Shown here: in pieces, positions 1 to 10,675 of the stretch
How positions within the stretch are numbered: position 1 is the stretch's first letter
Layout: each line of letters begins with the position of its first letter
From: Maniola hyperantus
Taxonomy: Eukaryota; Arthropoda; Insecta; Lepidoptera; Nymphalidae
Assembly: GCF_902806685.2 (NCBI RefSeq)
Contig: NC_048557.2
Span: 5,452,666-5,516,665 of the forward strand
Direction: 5' to 3'
Length of the DNA: 64,000 nucleotides
Notes under the pieces: model-generated
Told to the model about the DNA's origin: nothing
What the model saw: only the letters and a program-made list of their open reading frames with translations
Database searches by the model: none
Position numbers and translations under genes: made by a program

Positions 1-363
1 GTTACCAAATCACTACACTCATGACTGAGCTCATGAATAATTAAATTAATTTGTGCAAAATTTTCAAGTTAAGACTCGTTGTTCAAGAAGTTCAAGAGAC
101 AAGACCTATATACATCCTACTCTATGGACAAGACCATAGATTATCTACCATATCCAGACCATATACTAGTAGATAATCTATAACCAAGACTTTTCAATAT
201 AGGTATATAATGTACTCTGTGACAAGACTGATAAAAAGACAAGACCACAGACCAATAACATATGACAAGACGACAAGATTAAAGATTCAAGTTCAAGAAT
301 CAAGATGGCAGCCTACTACTCTATGGCCGCGGCCGCCTCTATGTCTTGAGTACCTACCTATAA
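1..363. other. Unassigned flank of the Sailor-like element
   Basis: No gene is seen. The stretch is rich in AAGAC/CAAGAC words and contains one hairpin. A small frame at 210-425 crosses into the transposon end and looks like chance. Confidence 0.5.
136..181. repeat. Hairpin with 13-bp arms
   Basis: ATAGATTATCTAC at 136-148 is followed by its exact reverse complement at 169-181, with a 20-bp loop. It may be part of an older inverted-repeat element. No function is visible. Confidence 0.7.
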
Positions 364-365
364 TA

Positions 366-392
366 GCGGCACGCTATGATGGCCGGTTTGAC
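366..392 (+). repeat. Left terminal inverted repeat of Sailor-like element
   Basis: It begins GCGGCACGCTATGATGG and matches the reverse complement of 2501-2527 over all 27 bases. A weaker shared word, ATAGTGATGTG, lies further inside at about 464-474, suggesting longer degenerate subterminal repeats. Confidence 0.92.
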
Positions 393-919
393 GTTTGTCC
401 GCTCATGAAGTTCCGTATTAATTGATAACGACTTTGAAGGAAATAATTGTATTACTTTATTGACGATAGTGATGTGCAGAGATTCATAAATTTTATCGAA
501 TGTAGTTTTAGGTTTAGGACTCAAAATTTATTTATTAAATTGATTTCTTAAATGTATACAAGTGTAGAAAAATCAGTTTGCACCATTTAAGGGGTGAATG
601 TACTTGTGAATATGAACAATTTTCACTATGTGGACAAACCTCTGAAATCGCAAAAAAATATCAATAAATTTTTAAAAATGGAATCTAATACGATCGTCAC
701 ATAGGATCGCTGGCTAGCACAACTACTACCTCCGGCAAACTCGCGTCAATGCTCAATGCAAAACAAAGCAGTTTCGAATTGACGTTGCTTCGAAAAGTAT
801 AAACTGTCAGTGCAATGCGATTGTGATATAGTTTTGACCTGGCTTTGGATTTCAAATATTGATACTGCATTACTGTTGACCCTTGCTCGTTAATTTGGAC
901 TCTGTTCAAGCCCTTTGTT

Positions 920-2427
920 GTGGATTTCGTCGATATGACCGAACGTACGCAGAGAACTGTTCTAAATAGTCAGACACGTGAGTTCCTAATACGCCTTCGT
1001 AACTATTTCGATCGTGAAGCTCAAAATGGAGGGCCAATTTTACCTATAACGTCAGTGGTTGAACGCGTAGCTGATGCGCTTAATATTGGACAACGAACTG
1101 TTAGACGGATAACTAAAAAAAAATATGGCGAGACTGGCACAGAAGAAAATAAACTTCACACACCAAAAAAGAGAAAACGAGCAAAACCAGTCGTAGGCAT
1201 CGATAGCTTTGATGCCGATGCTATCCGAAGACATGTTTACGGCTACTATTTACAGAAGGAGTATCCAACAAGAAAAAAGTTGGTGCATTCACTGAAGGAA
1301 GCTGGATTATTCTTCGGTGGGGAAAGTTCTTTAACGAAGATTTTGAAGACCATTGGATTTCGATACAAAAAATGTAACAAACGCAAAATATTGATGGAAA
1401 GATTTGATATAGCGATGGCAAGGTATACTTTTTTACGGCAAGTGAAAGAAATCAAAAATTGGCAAAATGTTGTGTTCTTGGATGAAACATGGCTTAATGC
1501 TAACCATACTGTAGGCCGTTCTTGGAACGATGACACAGCAGCATCTACTTCCAAAGTTCCTGTAGGAAAAGGATCGCGACTTATAATTTGTCACGCCGGA
1601 ACCATCAACGGGTTTGTCGAAGGTTCTCTCATGGCTTTTGCGTCAAAAACCACTGGAGACTATCATGAAGACATGAATGGAGAAAAGTTTACTGAATGGT
1701 TTACCTCAATGTTGTGTAGCCTCCCTGAACCATCTATTATAATTATGGACAACGCCCCATACCACTCGATGCAAATTGACAAGCCACCTGCCCAATCCCA
1801 AAAGAAAGCTGATATCGTCGCATGGCTTCGTAAAAATGGCGTAGATGCAAACATGAATATGTTAAAAGCGGAATTAGTACGTCTTTAAAAGAAAACAAAC
1901 CAACCAAGATCCGATACGTCATTGACGAAATAGCATTAGAACATGGGCACAGAGTTATACGGTTACCGCCTTACCATTGTGAGTATAATGCGATTGAGTT
2001 GGTGTGGGCTCAAATTAAGGGATATGCTGCAAGACACAATACAGAACCCCCATTTACCACAAAAAAAATGCTAAAATTATTAGAAGAAGCTTGTGAACAT
2101 GTGACTAAAGGAGACTGGGAAAAGGTTGTGAATAGAACTGTTAAATTAATAAGGGAAGATTATGAAAGAGATGTGAAAATAGATAATATTATAGAAAACG
2201 AACATATAATTATTAATGTATGTGATGATAGCAGTGACGACAGTGAAATAGTAGTATGGACGAATCTGATTAATTATGGCCTTTTGTGGCACCTTTTTCG
2301 GTATCTTTTGTATTCATATGTTTCTTGTGTGCATATAAAGTATGTATATTCATTTTCGTTCAAATATTCAGTTCGTTCAAATAAATTAAATAAACATATA
2401 CATTTTTGTTTTATTAAACCTATTTAA
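920..2427 (+). pseudogene. Sailor-like DD82E transposase, one frameshift
   Basis: The N-terminal half looks like a helix-turn-helix DNA-binding region (roughly residues 20-70), followed by a basic stretch and a DDE catalytic core. The motifs are FLDETWLNANHT (first Asp, codon 1481-1483), IIIMDNAPYHS (second Asp) and YNAIELVWAQIKG (Glu, codon 1996-1998). The first frame runs 920-1888 and ends in a stop. The Glu motif and C-terminus continue in another frame, open to 2427, so one base was probably lost near 1885. The C-terminus carries an acidic CDDSSDDSEI patch. The protein would cut at the terminal repeats and integrate at TA in the nucleus. As it stands the gene should be inactive unless ribosomes shift frame. 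Confidence 0.85.
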
Positions 2428-2500
2428 TCAGGTACAAAAACAAAACTTAATTGTTTTTTGTTCGAGAATAAATTGACATTCCACATCACTATTGTAATGT

Positions 2501-2527
2501 GTCAAACCGGCCATCATAGCGTGCCGC
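2501..2527 (-). repeat. Right terminal inverted repeat of Sailor-like element
   Basis: Exact inverted copy of 366-392, followed by the TA target duplication at 2528-2529. Confidence 0.92.
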
Positions 2528-2565
2528 TAGTGTAATAAAGATAGTAGTAAGTAAAAGAGATACAG

Positions 2566-2815
2566 GAACGTTTGCTTTCTCATTCACACTAAAAAGAGAG
2601 CACAGATAAAATAGTTACTAATGTGATAGCTAACCTATTTTTTGTCCTTTATCGTGTAACTGGTTTTTTTCAAAGGATTGCAACTAAAGTTGTATTCCTT
2701 GAAAAAAATCGGTTACACGATAAGGGACAAAAAATAGGTTAGCTGCGTCTCTGTTTATCACATTAATAACTTTATCTATGTTCTCTTTTTAGTGTGAATG
2801 AGAAAGCAAACGTTC
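2566..2815. repeat. Foldback (hairpin) element, 250 bp
   Basis: The two halves are near-perfect reverse complements. The outer ends are GAACGTTTGCTTTCTCATTC and its complement, and the centre is near 2690. The right arm has small substitutions. It is most likely a non-autonomous MITE. No target duplication was resolved. Confidence 0.85.
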
Positions 2816-3711
2816 AAAATATTCGAACAAGAACAAAGGGGGGACACTTGATAGCAATGTTAGTTCCGATTCTCGCCACGCGCCAAGATAGCCTTGTCTC
2901 ACTGTAACATAAATTCGTTTTTCCGCAATCAACCAGCAAAGCAGTATTTTACAAGTGGCAATAATTGTGCCATCATTGGTGCCCAACTTATCTATGGGAT
3001 CGGGAGAATTTGGATCTGTGATTTGGATACTCCAAAAAATCGTGAAAAGTATTAAGGAGTTGCACGAAAAAAAAAACCAGTAAGTCTTAGTAAATGATGT
3101 AGTGTTTTATTTGACATCAAATTAATAAACAAAATAAAATATTGGACTTACAAAATCAGATAGAGATCTTTACTAATATTTTGATGGAATAAGGTACTTT
3201 ATAAACTATTAGCGACCCGCCCTGGCTTCCCACGGGTAGCTTATTACAATTTTCGTAGGGTTCTCTAATTTCATTGATAATAAAATATAGCTCCGGAACA
3301 TATTATGTACTCAATCTAATGTAGCTTTCTGCTGGCAAACGAATTTTCAAAATCGGTTCTATCAGGAGAGTTTACTTTGTTATAGTGGCACTAAATGCTT
3401 GCGACAAACAGCGAACGGCGAGTGTGTGGCGATGTTTGCATATGCTTGCCAGCGCTTTGGAACGTACCGATTTGAAGGTAGGCCATCTGTGGTGTTTGCC
3501 GATACTTGCTGTATGTTGTTTGCCACAACTCACAAGCGTGAAGCGCGTCCATGTGGATAGGTACAGTTCAACCATTTAGAGAAGAAAATAAATATTTTTG
3601 AAATAAAAAAATTTATACTTTTACAACCCTAAAATTGATTGTCAGTGCTGTCAAAAATAAAAATATATTTTGTGTTTTTGAAAATGTCTTTATGAATAAT
3701 CTTAAATAGGT
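2816..3711. other. Non-coding with degenerate dispersed repeats
   Basis: No supported gene. Around 3210-3360 is a diverged copy of a common arthropod repeat, with CGACCCGCC and CCCACGGGT words and a later AAAATCGGTTCTATCAG-like phrase. Overlapping frames at 3372-3579 on both strands are low-complexity mirror ORFs. Confidence 0.5.
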
Positions 3712-3940
3712 ATATAAAATGAAAAGGTGACTGACTGACTGACGGATCTATCAACGCACAGCTCAAACTACTGGACGGATCGGGCTGAAATTTGGCATGC
3801 AGATAGATATTATGACGTAGGCATCCGCTAAGAAAGGAGTTTTGAAAATTCAACCCCTGAGGAGATAAAAAAGGGGGTTGAAATATGTGTAGTCCATGCG
3901 AACGAAGTCGCGAGCATAAGCTTGTTATGTAATAAAAATA
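3712..3940 (+). repeat. Dispersed repeat, copy 1 (GTGACTGACTGACTG family)
   Basis: It begins with a GACT tandem, continues with ATCAACGCACAGCTCAAAC and ends with ACGAAGTCGCGAGCATAAGC. A second copy lies at 43963-44155. The class is not established. The CTAGT end of the second copy is compatible with, but does not prove, a Helitron-like terminus. Confidence 0.75.
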
Positions 3941-4842
3941 TACACATTGTTTATGTCCTAGTAAAAAAGGATAAACACATAAAAATATAAATTTAACGTA
4001 ACTAGTTTGTATAGACGCCCTTTTCACATATTACTTTGTGTATTTAGATGAATTTTAGCAATTTATTCGTTTATTTAAATACCAAATAACCGCTACGTTA
4101 CCAAAAACTTATTATTATATTTTTTAAAGGTTAATATCAACATGTACTTAAATAAGATATTTTCTATAGTTCATTCGCATTAAGAATGCAGTGAGTCATC
4201 AGTGCAACTGCAGGGTAACGCGTTAACGCGAACGAACTATAGGTTTTCTTTGACACCCATTTTTAGGGTTCCGTAGCCAAATGGCAAAAAACGGAACCCT
4301 GGCCAGTCGTCATCGATAATGGTTTTAGCTTGGATGAATAACGGTTTTGGCGACACAAGAGTTGGCAACACTGAAATTGTCTAATTGTCTATGATTCTTC
4401 ATTCTATAATCTATAGGTAATAAACTTGATTTTTAGTCTGAGCCTCTGAACTGAATCTGAATAATAATAGGAATAGCCCTATTAATCTGTGATCAGGGAG
4501 CTCTGAGGTAATAAATAGGCCTTAAAAGACTGTTATCCAGGGCCGTAAAATAAATTAAAAAAAAAGAGGTAATAAATAATAATTAATAATCAATAATATT
4601 CTAAAATTTTCATGGCGTCACGTCATGGCACAGTCATCCTTTTATTTGGTCGGTGACAGTCATGGTGGTTGCTTTAATGCGTGGTGATTTCTATTCTTTT
4701 CAGTTTTAGTTTCCTTTTCTAAAATTTGCAGTGCAAACTTCCAAAAATGTGTCTCTATATTTAATTATTAGAAATTAATGAAAACAAACATTAATGTATA
4801 AAAGAGATTCTCTTATTTCTTCTCGATACGGAGGGACGCGTT
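3941..4842. other. Non-coding, AT-rich
   Basis: No gene is supported. A short GGGTTCCGTAGCC / CGGAACCC inverted pair lies at 4266-4301, related to the GGTTCCGT repeat family seen near 15 kb. The rest shows no feature I recognise. Confidence 0.5.
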
Positions 4843-5052
4843 CCACGCACCTAAGACTTTGTGGCGTATATTACATGGGCTGTTAATATGTATTTTCGAA
4901 TTTCTGCTCTGTTCAGATATACCAGTTGTAGATTTATGGCGTATTTTACATGGGCCCACCACGCACTTAAGACTTTGTGGCGTATATTACATGGGCTGGC
5001 AATAAGTATTTTCGAATTTCTGCTCTGTTCAGTTATACCAGTTGTAGATTTA
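4843..5052. repeat. Two-copy tandem duplication, 116-bp period
   Basis: CCACGCACCTAAGACTTTGT at 4843 recurs at 4959 with few changes, and both copies end GTTGTAGATTTA (4936 and 5052). A partial third copy of the internal phrase TGGCGTATTTTACATGGGC lies between them. The frame 4861-5112 across it is a by-product. Confidence 0.85.
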
Positions 5053-6044
5053 TTTGACTATTCAAAAGCGCTTTGTTTAAGATTCGTAATGACGTGTTCA
5101 TCAATTCAGTGATTTCAAATGTGCGTGGTTGACTGGATTTTTGCATCCGTTTTTATGTTGGCGGTCGAAAAGTTAAACTAAGCAAATAATATGTCTTCTC
5201 AGTTCACACGATCGCCTGTGCTATTTATTCTTTCAAAATAACCTTCCTAAATTGACAGAATCTCGACTTGTCTTCCGGGTGCAAGCAATGCATATATCCT
5301 TTGTTCTTCATCAATATTTACATATTATGATGTCCATTTCAATGAATTCTTGCTAGCTCTAGTGAAATCCTCTGAAATGGTTGATAGTATGTACTTGTCG
5401 TAAACATCTATGTTGTAGGAATAAATGATTTTTGTACATTATTGATTTGGTGTTGTAGAGTTGTAAGCACATATCTAAGTGACTGTCATGCTTGAATTGT
5501 AGGAAGAGTAGTCCTCGGTGAACTGTAAAAATGAAAGTTGGAATTATTTCACTGTGACAAACTTATCCTAAAAGCAAATGAAATAGTTAAACTATGGTGA
5601 TATTTCAACACAGCGCAGCTTCTATATAAAACTTTCTTTCTCCCATCAGGATATTTAAAAGAAACTAAGCTCATCGTAATTGTATGTTCGCTGATATTTA
5701 ATTCTGTAAATATCACTCTTTACACTCCGTCACGTTGCACAGTTATTTAAAACAGGCTTGATTTTTGCAGTTTTTGAATTACATCAGGAATGAAGGGGCT
5801 ATTTAAATTCAGTGGATGCTTTATAATAGCATCCACTGAATTATAAGCCATTCAATCCATCAGCCATTTATGTTAGTTTTCAAGCCTTTTGTGGACATAA
5901 AATTTGCTTGTTTCCTTTCCACAGTTGAAAAGAGCTCTTTTTTTCTTAGCTGCGAGCTCAGGAACGAAAATTAAGGTTTAGGCTTGGTCTGCATGATGAT
6001 TAGGATTACCTGTTGACAGTTTTGGTAGGTATATTGACAGGAAA
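5053..6044. other. Non-coding apart from a small hairpin
   Basis: No gene is supported. AT-rich sequence with one perfect hairpin at 5806-5842. Confidence 0.5.
5806..5842. repeat. Perfect hairpin, 15-bp arms and 7-base loop
   Basis: AATTCAGTGGATGCT at 5806-5820 is mirrored exactly by AGCATCCACTGAATT at 5828-5842. This could be the core of a tiny MITE or a recent inverted duplication. Confidence 0.8.
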
Positions 6045-6202
6045 CATAATTCCGTTGTACACAATCTCTAAACTAAAATGACACAAATCTATTGCTATTG
6101 CTTTCATAATGTTGCTTGCCGAAAAGGATAGCACTAGATTTATACCTCTTATTAAGTTATTTTAGTTTAGTTTAGAGATTGTGTACAAGAGAATCGGCCC
6201 CA
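6045..6202 (-). repeat. MITE copy A (TTGTACACAATCTCTAAAC family)
   Basis: The ends carry inverted TTGTACACAATCTCTAAAC with TTTAGTTTAG inside. It is oriented opposite to the copies at 6911 and 9815. The central word, a GATAGCACTAGATTTA-like phrase, is shared with both. Confidence 0.85.
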
Positions 6203-6434
6203 TTGTGTGTGTAAAACTAAAATATATTACCTTTAACTATATATATAATATTTGCTGTCGCCTGCAGTTCCTGTATCTTCTTTAAGCAGCTTGGCTAAGT
6301 CCTGTAAAAGATAAACAAATGTGTATTAATTTTACATATTGTCTCTATATATGATATATGACTATATTAATAATAAATAACTGGTAAATTATTGTTATAT
6401 GTCACTGGGAATCTTTGTTATAGGGTTGTTCTAG

Positions 6435-6820
6435 TCAAGGCGATTGAAGGAATTATTCAACTTGTAAAAACATATTGTTCAGATGTTCATCGTTTGCTTG
6501 GCAGTTGGTTTTCAAATAAAAAACAATATTAATCTGATTTGTAGTACCATTGGTATAAATTGGCATTTAAAAAAAAACTAAAATATTAACTTCATGTTTG
6601 TGTGCACAATCGATGTTTAGTGTTTATTTTGCATACATCAAACTTTAAATGGTACCATTGTTGGTATAAATAGAACATATCCATTTATGTATGCATGCAC
6701 AATCAACGATTAGTTGTGACTGTTGATTTTGTATGTATAAGTTCAACAGTACCTACTGTTTTAAATTGCTGCAATTTTTGTTTCAATTTTAACTGCCACA
6801 CTGGTCAGTGTAAATAGTTA
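6435..6820 (+). repeat. Local tandem-type repeat, unit 1
   Basis: The unit contains GTTCATCGTTTGCTTG, ATTAACTTCATGTTTGTGTG and two internal GCACAATC...TGTTGATTTT-like sub-repeats. Related units occur at 8750-9110 and 9115-9545. The pogo-like element at 6821 interrupts the array at its right end. Confidence 0.75.
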
Positions 6821-6910
6821 AGGGAAGGGGGGCATGATGGGGTATTTAAGGAAAATACCAAAAATACAGTATTCATTACGTTTATTATGCTTATTTATTT
6901 ATGGCACAAT

Positions 6911-7074
6911 GGGGCCGATTCTCTTGTACACAATCTCTAAACTAAACTAAATTAACAGGTCTAAATTTAGTGCCATCCTTTTTCGCAAGCAACATTATGA
7001 AAGGGATAGCAATAGACTTAGACGAGCCATTTTAGTTTAGTTTAGAGGTTGTGTACAATGGAATTAGCCACAAT
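6911..7074 (+). repeat. MITE copy B
   Basis: It starts GGGGCCGATTCTCTTGTACA and ends GTGTACAATGGAATTAGCCA. A CACAATG-like word flanks both sides, a possible target duplication. It is very similar to the copy at 9815-9976. Confidence 0.88.
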
Positions 7075-7201
7075 GTCTTATTAATCTAACTACAATTTGG
7101 CAACTTATAGCGTTTAAAAAAAATGATTTAAAAGGAACTTTCGAAAAACCATCTTGCCCCTTACCATGGGGTAATGAAAATGGGGCAAGATGGGGTAAGC
7201 T

Positions 7202-7945
7202 ATTATAAATACTATCTGTCCCGGCTTACTCACGTGTGTAGTCGACGTTAGCCCGACTAGTTTCGAACCCATCCGGGGTCCTTTTCAAGGGAGTCCGTCC
7301 GCGCACGCGCCGCGGTTTTGACTGCGGGACGCACGTGCCGCTGCCCGTAGAGCCCGTTGTGAGGGTGGCTGGGGTGGGGGGGGAGACAGCTGCCGATCGT
7401 CTCCCGACAGTTCCTGCTGTTCTTCATCATTGGAACCGTCACCGAAATCCAGGCACGCGGAGCTAATGGTGTCCCGTCCCACGACTGATGCCCTTGTCTT
7501 AGCGTCAAAAAGCGGTTTCCACGCTGAGGGTAGCATCCATCCATTGTCACGATTGAAATTCGGGTGGCGACTAATTTCGATCGCTTCCCGTATCTTCCGC
7601 GGTACTAGAAACTTTTCCCGGGACAATACGGAAACCTTGTCGAATCGTATGTAGTGCGTCGTACCCGAATTTTGGATATGTTCTGCTATTGCTGACCCAT
7701 TGGTGTCTACATTTTTGACGCTGCGTATGTGTTCCATCACTCTCGTCTGGATGTTCCGACTGGTCTCGCCTATATAGTTATGGCCACAACGGGCTCTACG
7801 GGCAGCGGCACGTGCGTCCCGCAGTCAAAACCGCGGCGCGTGCGCGGACGGACTCCCTTGAAAAAGGACCCCGGATGGGTTCGAAACTAGTCGGGCTAAC
7901 GTCGACTACACACGTGAGTAAGCCGGGACAGATAGTATTTATAAT
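7202..7945 (-). mobile_element. Penelope-like element 3' ends, head-to-head
   Basis: Inverted arms of about 160 bp (7202-7361 and 7785-7945) flank unique sequence that encodes a GIY-YIG-type domain on the minus strand. The right arm is a sense copy of the element's 3' end. The structure is therefore a truncated minus-strand copy joined to a still shorter plus-strand copy. Partial inverted copies of this sort are known for Penelope-like retroelements. The arms differ by about one base, so the event looks recent. Confidence 0.75.
7285..7800 (-). pseudogene. Penelope-like GIY-YIG endonuclease domain, truncated
   Basis: Read on the minus strand the frame opens at the inverted junction with CGHNYIGETSRNIQTR, the YIG and catalytic Arg part of a GIY-YIG nuclease. 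It continues through EHIRSVK, RKIREAIEI and HPNFNRDNGW, a motif string I know from Penelope-like C-termini. The first GIY strand and all of the reverse transcriptase are missing. The tail is proline- and alanine-rich and ends at 7285. The domain would nick DNA for target-primed reverse transcription. With no RT this copy cannot be active. Confidence 0.75.
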
Positions 7946-8014
7946 GGAAATCACTCACGGTAGTTTAAACGCTAAAATGGGGTAAGCTAATTATATTATT
8001 ATCACAATAAATAC

Positions 8015-8215
8015 AAATATGAATTTCTTGGGTGTTTTCATCATCCACACCAGCACAACCATTGTGAGCCCAATGTCCACAAAGCTGGCAGCCTACCCAA
8101 CCTTCGGATGATTTCAGAAAACTATGATTTTCATCATTACAATAGAGACAAATTGTATCTTCATCATCGTTCGTTTTGGCTGCAACTGTAGTCCTTTGTT
8201 TCTTAGCATTTTTTT
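8015..8215 (-). pseudogene. Pogo/jerky-type C-terminal PHD-like zinc finger remnant
   Basis: The minus strand encodes CLYCNDENH, then EGWVGCQLCGHWAHNGCAG and finally an ICIYC motif, a C-x2-C...C-x2-C-x4-H-x2-C...C-x2-C arrangement. An acidic DDED run precedes it. Insect pogo/Tigger-like transposases often end in such a finger (family knowledge). No catalytic domain remains within the element. Confidence 0.65.
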
Positions 8216-8749
8216 AGCCGAGGATCATTAGGATTGGATACTTCAACGTCTCCAGCTCATTTTTATAAGGAGTTGAAGTAATGACGGCTGTTTTTATATA
8301 GCTGTTTTCATAGAAATTATTGACCACTCTCCTTCTTTTAGTTTTTTTTCTTGTATGTACATACCATTGTTTTACCTGAAAAGTAAAATCGTATTAGGCA
8401 CGTACCTATTTATAAACATAGATGCCTAAACGAAGACCCACTTCCCCATGTTGCCCCTATACCCCATCTTACCCCATACCCAATACCCCGTCTTACCCCA
8501 GAGGCTGATTTAGAAAAAAAAAAATTTCTCAAAAAATAAAATTAACTGAACTTTTGTCCAACTATACCACAACAAAGTAAACAACACTAACAACCATACA
8601 CGAGAAAAGACATAAATTGGGTAGTCATAATTACCTTACAGTACAGACGTTTTTAACTGCGTAAAATTAGATCGACGAGACACATAGTTTCTTGTATGTG
8701 TGCGTGACCCCGTCTTACCTCGCGTCCCCGTCATGCCCCCCATCCCCTA

Positions 8750-9110
8750 CTGCAAATCTTCGTTAACGGATTGTTCGAGATGGTTAAAAGAATTAATGCT
8801 GGCAACAGGTCAGTTATTTTAGTTGTGCAAATGTTCATCAATTGTTTGTTTAGTCGGTTTTAAAAAAATAAAAAAATAGTAATCTTTACATCAAAGTGTA
8901 AATAGTACCATTGCATTGGTATTAAATGTCATCACAAAAAAACAATAATCTTGCTTTATGTAGGTACTTATGCACAATCAATGCTTAATGTTGATTTTGC
9001 ATTAGTACCTAAGTCGGTTAAAAATGGTATAAAATAACACGAATATTGCGATATCGTAACAATACATAAATTACTACACCTCAATGTAATAATTACTTAA
9101 TGGTTCGTTG
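8750..9110 (+). repeat. Local tandem-type repeat, unit 2 (diverged)
   Basis: Begins CTGCAAATCTTCGTTAACGG, parallel to CTGCAAATCTTTGTTGAAG in unit 3, and carries the GCACAATCAATGCTTAATGT sub-repeat. It is the most degraded of the three units. Confidence 0.65.
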
Positions 9111-9114
9111 TTCG

Positions 9115-9545
9115 TTTTTCCTCCTGCAAATCTTTGTTGAAGAATTATTCAAGGTGGTTAAACGAATTCTTTAAACGGTGGCAACCGGTAAAAAAAGTTG
9201 TTTTGGTTGTGCAGATGTTTATCGTTTGCTTGTCTGGTTGTTTTCCAAAAAAAAAGCGAATCTAATTGATATCTAAGTTGAAATAGTACCCATTCGTAAT
9301 TTAAAATGGTATCTCAAAAAAAAACAATATTAACTTCATGTTTGTGTGCAAAATCAATGATTAGTGTTTATTTTGCATACATCAAACTTTAAATAGTACC
9401 GTTGTTGGTATAAATAGAACTTAACCATTCATGTATAAGTATATGCATGTACAATCAATGATTAATTTGACTGTTGATTTTGTATGCATAAGTGCAATAG
9501 TGACTACCTACTGTTTTAAATTCCTGCAATCAGCTTACACTCTAA
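9115..9545 (+). repeat. Local tandem-type repeat, unit 3
   Basis: Nearly parallel to unit 1, sharing ATTAACTTCATGTTTGTGTG, TTTATTTTGCATACATCAAA and CCTACTGTTTTAAATT. Two short A-runs differ in length. Confidence 0.75.
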
Positions 9546-9814
9546 TAGCTGAAATTAATAATGAAAATTAATCAATCTATACCTGTAATCTACTGATAAG
9601 TTACTCAGCAAACTTATTGTTTGTTAGAATACACACACAATTTTTGGCAAATAACATTGCTAAGAACTTATTAATAGATTTATTATTTTTTAATTAAAAT
9701 ATTACACTACCGCCTAGGTGAAAATCGGAATAACATTTTCTGTTAGATGTAAAACAGATTTTTGCAAAAAACTGTAGTTTTTTTGGCGCATTTACTGATC
9801 AAAACTGGTTTATT

Positions 9815-9976
9815 GGGGCCGATTCTCCTGTACACAATCTCTAATCTAAACTAAATTAACAGGTCTAAATCTAGTGCTATCCTTTTCCGCAAGCAATATT
9901 ATGACAGGGATAGCAATCGATTTAGACGTGTCATTTTAGTTTAGTTTAGGTATTGTGTACAAAGGAATTAGCCACA
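9815..9976 (+). repeat. MITE copy C
   Basis: Starts GGGGCCGATTCTCCTGTACA and ends AAAGGAATTAGCCAC. It has the same orientation and layout as copy B with scattered substitutions. Confidence 0.88.
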
Positions 9977-10019
9977 TTGTCTAACCACATAATAGCGAGT
10001 TTACCCCCTCACCTTAACA

Positions 10020-10355
10020 TCGCTACTTCGTCTTGTTTGTTTTTGGAACAGTTTTTCTTCTGTCAGACAACAGCTTTTTGGAGCTCTGTTTTTCATCACT
10101 GCACCTGTGCCATGAAAACCACGCCTCAATAGCTCGTCACACAGTTTTGTTGTGGTAAAAAATCGGTCAAAGAACAACAAGTGCCCAAGAACAACAAGTG
10201 CCCGGGAACCAAAGTTTGAATCAAATGTGAAACGGCTGATTCGCCAAGAGCAAATCCATGGCTGATTAAATGGGGGAAAGTAGTATCTCCTTGATAAATC
10301 GCCATGTCACAAACTACGCCTTGTGGCGTAGCAAGGACAAATACCTTCAGCTTCA
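10020..10355 (-). pseudogene. piggyBac-type transposase fragment, broken
   Basis: The minus strand reads LKVFVLATPQGVVCDMAIYQ and later HLIQTLVPGHLLF, then after a frame change a FFDRFFTT-like and GFHGTGAV stretch. This is the central catalytic region of piggyBac/PGBD transposases, in which the D-x-FF/YT step holds a catalytic Asp. A 17-bp tandem duplication around 10164-10198 (GAACAACAAGTGCCC twice) destroys the frame. Both ends are missing. Its N-terminal side is fused directly to a BEL/Pao fragment. Confidence 0.7.
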
Positions 10356-10590
10356 AGTTAGGAGCCGCAAGGAGCTTATATGGGCCACCACCATGTTTGA
10401 TGCATTTTGGACATTTCTTGAGGGTCTTTTGAACTTGTGATACTCCATGTGGGTACCCAATAGGTACTTCTCTCGTAACTTCATGAGAGTGTGTGTGACT
10501 CCAACATGGTAATTCTCTTCATGGATCTTTTGAATTACATCCATAGTGAAGTTGCAATCTTTTGGGATCAATATTGGATGTTTCATATCA
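10356..10590 (-). pseudogene. BEL/Pao integrase zinc-binding fragment
   Basis: The minus strand encodes HEENYHVGVTHTLMKLREKY and, one frame over, CPKCIKHGGGPYKL. Together these form the H2C2 zinc-binding region at the start of a BEL/Pao integrase. A frameshift separates the halves. The fragment runs without a gap into the piggyBac piece at 10355. Confidence 0.7.
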
Positions 10591-10675
10591 TATGACCATG
10601 TTGTGTTTGTTTGTTTCTTTTGCCTATTTCAAAAAAATAGTATCTACCTACTCTGTCAAGATCATAGGGGTCCCG

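Larger units (their letters stand above)
364..2529 (+). mobile_element. Tc1-mariner DNA transposon, DD82E (Sailor-like)
   Basis: The element is bounded by TA dinucleotides (364-365 and 2528-2529), the target duplication typical of IS630-Tc1-mariner elements. Inside them lie perfect inverted repeats of 27 bp. A transposase frame fills most of the interior. The gap between the second catalytic Asp (codon 1748-1750) and the catalytic Glu (codon 1996-1998) is 248 bases, which becomes 83 codons if one lost base is allowed. That gives 82 intervening residues, the spacing of the DD82E group that I know as Sailor. The perfect ends suggest a fairly recent insertion even though the gene is frameshifted. 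Confidence 0.85.
6821..8747 (-). mobile_element. Pogo-like DNA transposon remnant, interrupted
   Basis: TA dinucleotides flank it (6819-6820 and 8748-8749). The ends AGGGAAGGGGGGCATGATGG and, on the other strand, GGGGATGGGGGGCATGACGG form an imperfect 22-bp inverted repeat. The subterminal regions are full of GGGGTAAGATGGGG-like words. The only coding trace is a C-terminal zinc finger on the minus strand at about 8015-8215. A MITE (6911-7074) and a Penelope-like insertion (7202-7945) lie inside it. Confidence 0.7.

Noticed and set aside
3372..3579. Overlapping ORFs on both strands
   Set aside because: Short, mirror-image and without family features.
3712..3940. Calling the GTGACTGACTG repeat a Helitron
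   Set aside because: Only the CTAGT end of the second copy fits; no clear 5' TC end or terminal hairpin was established.
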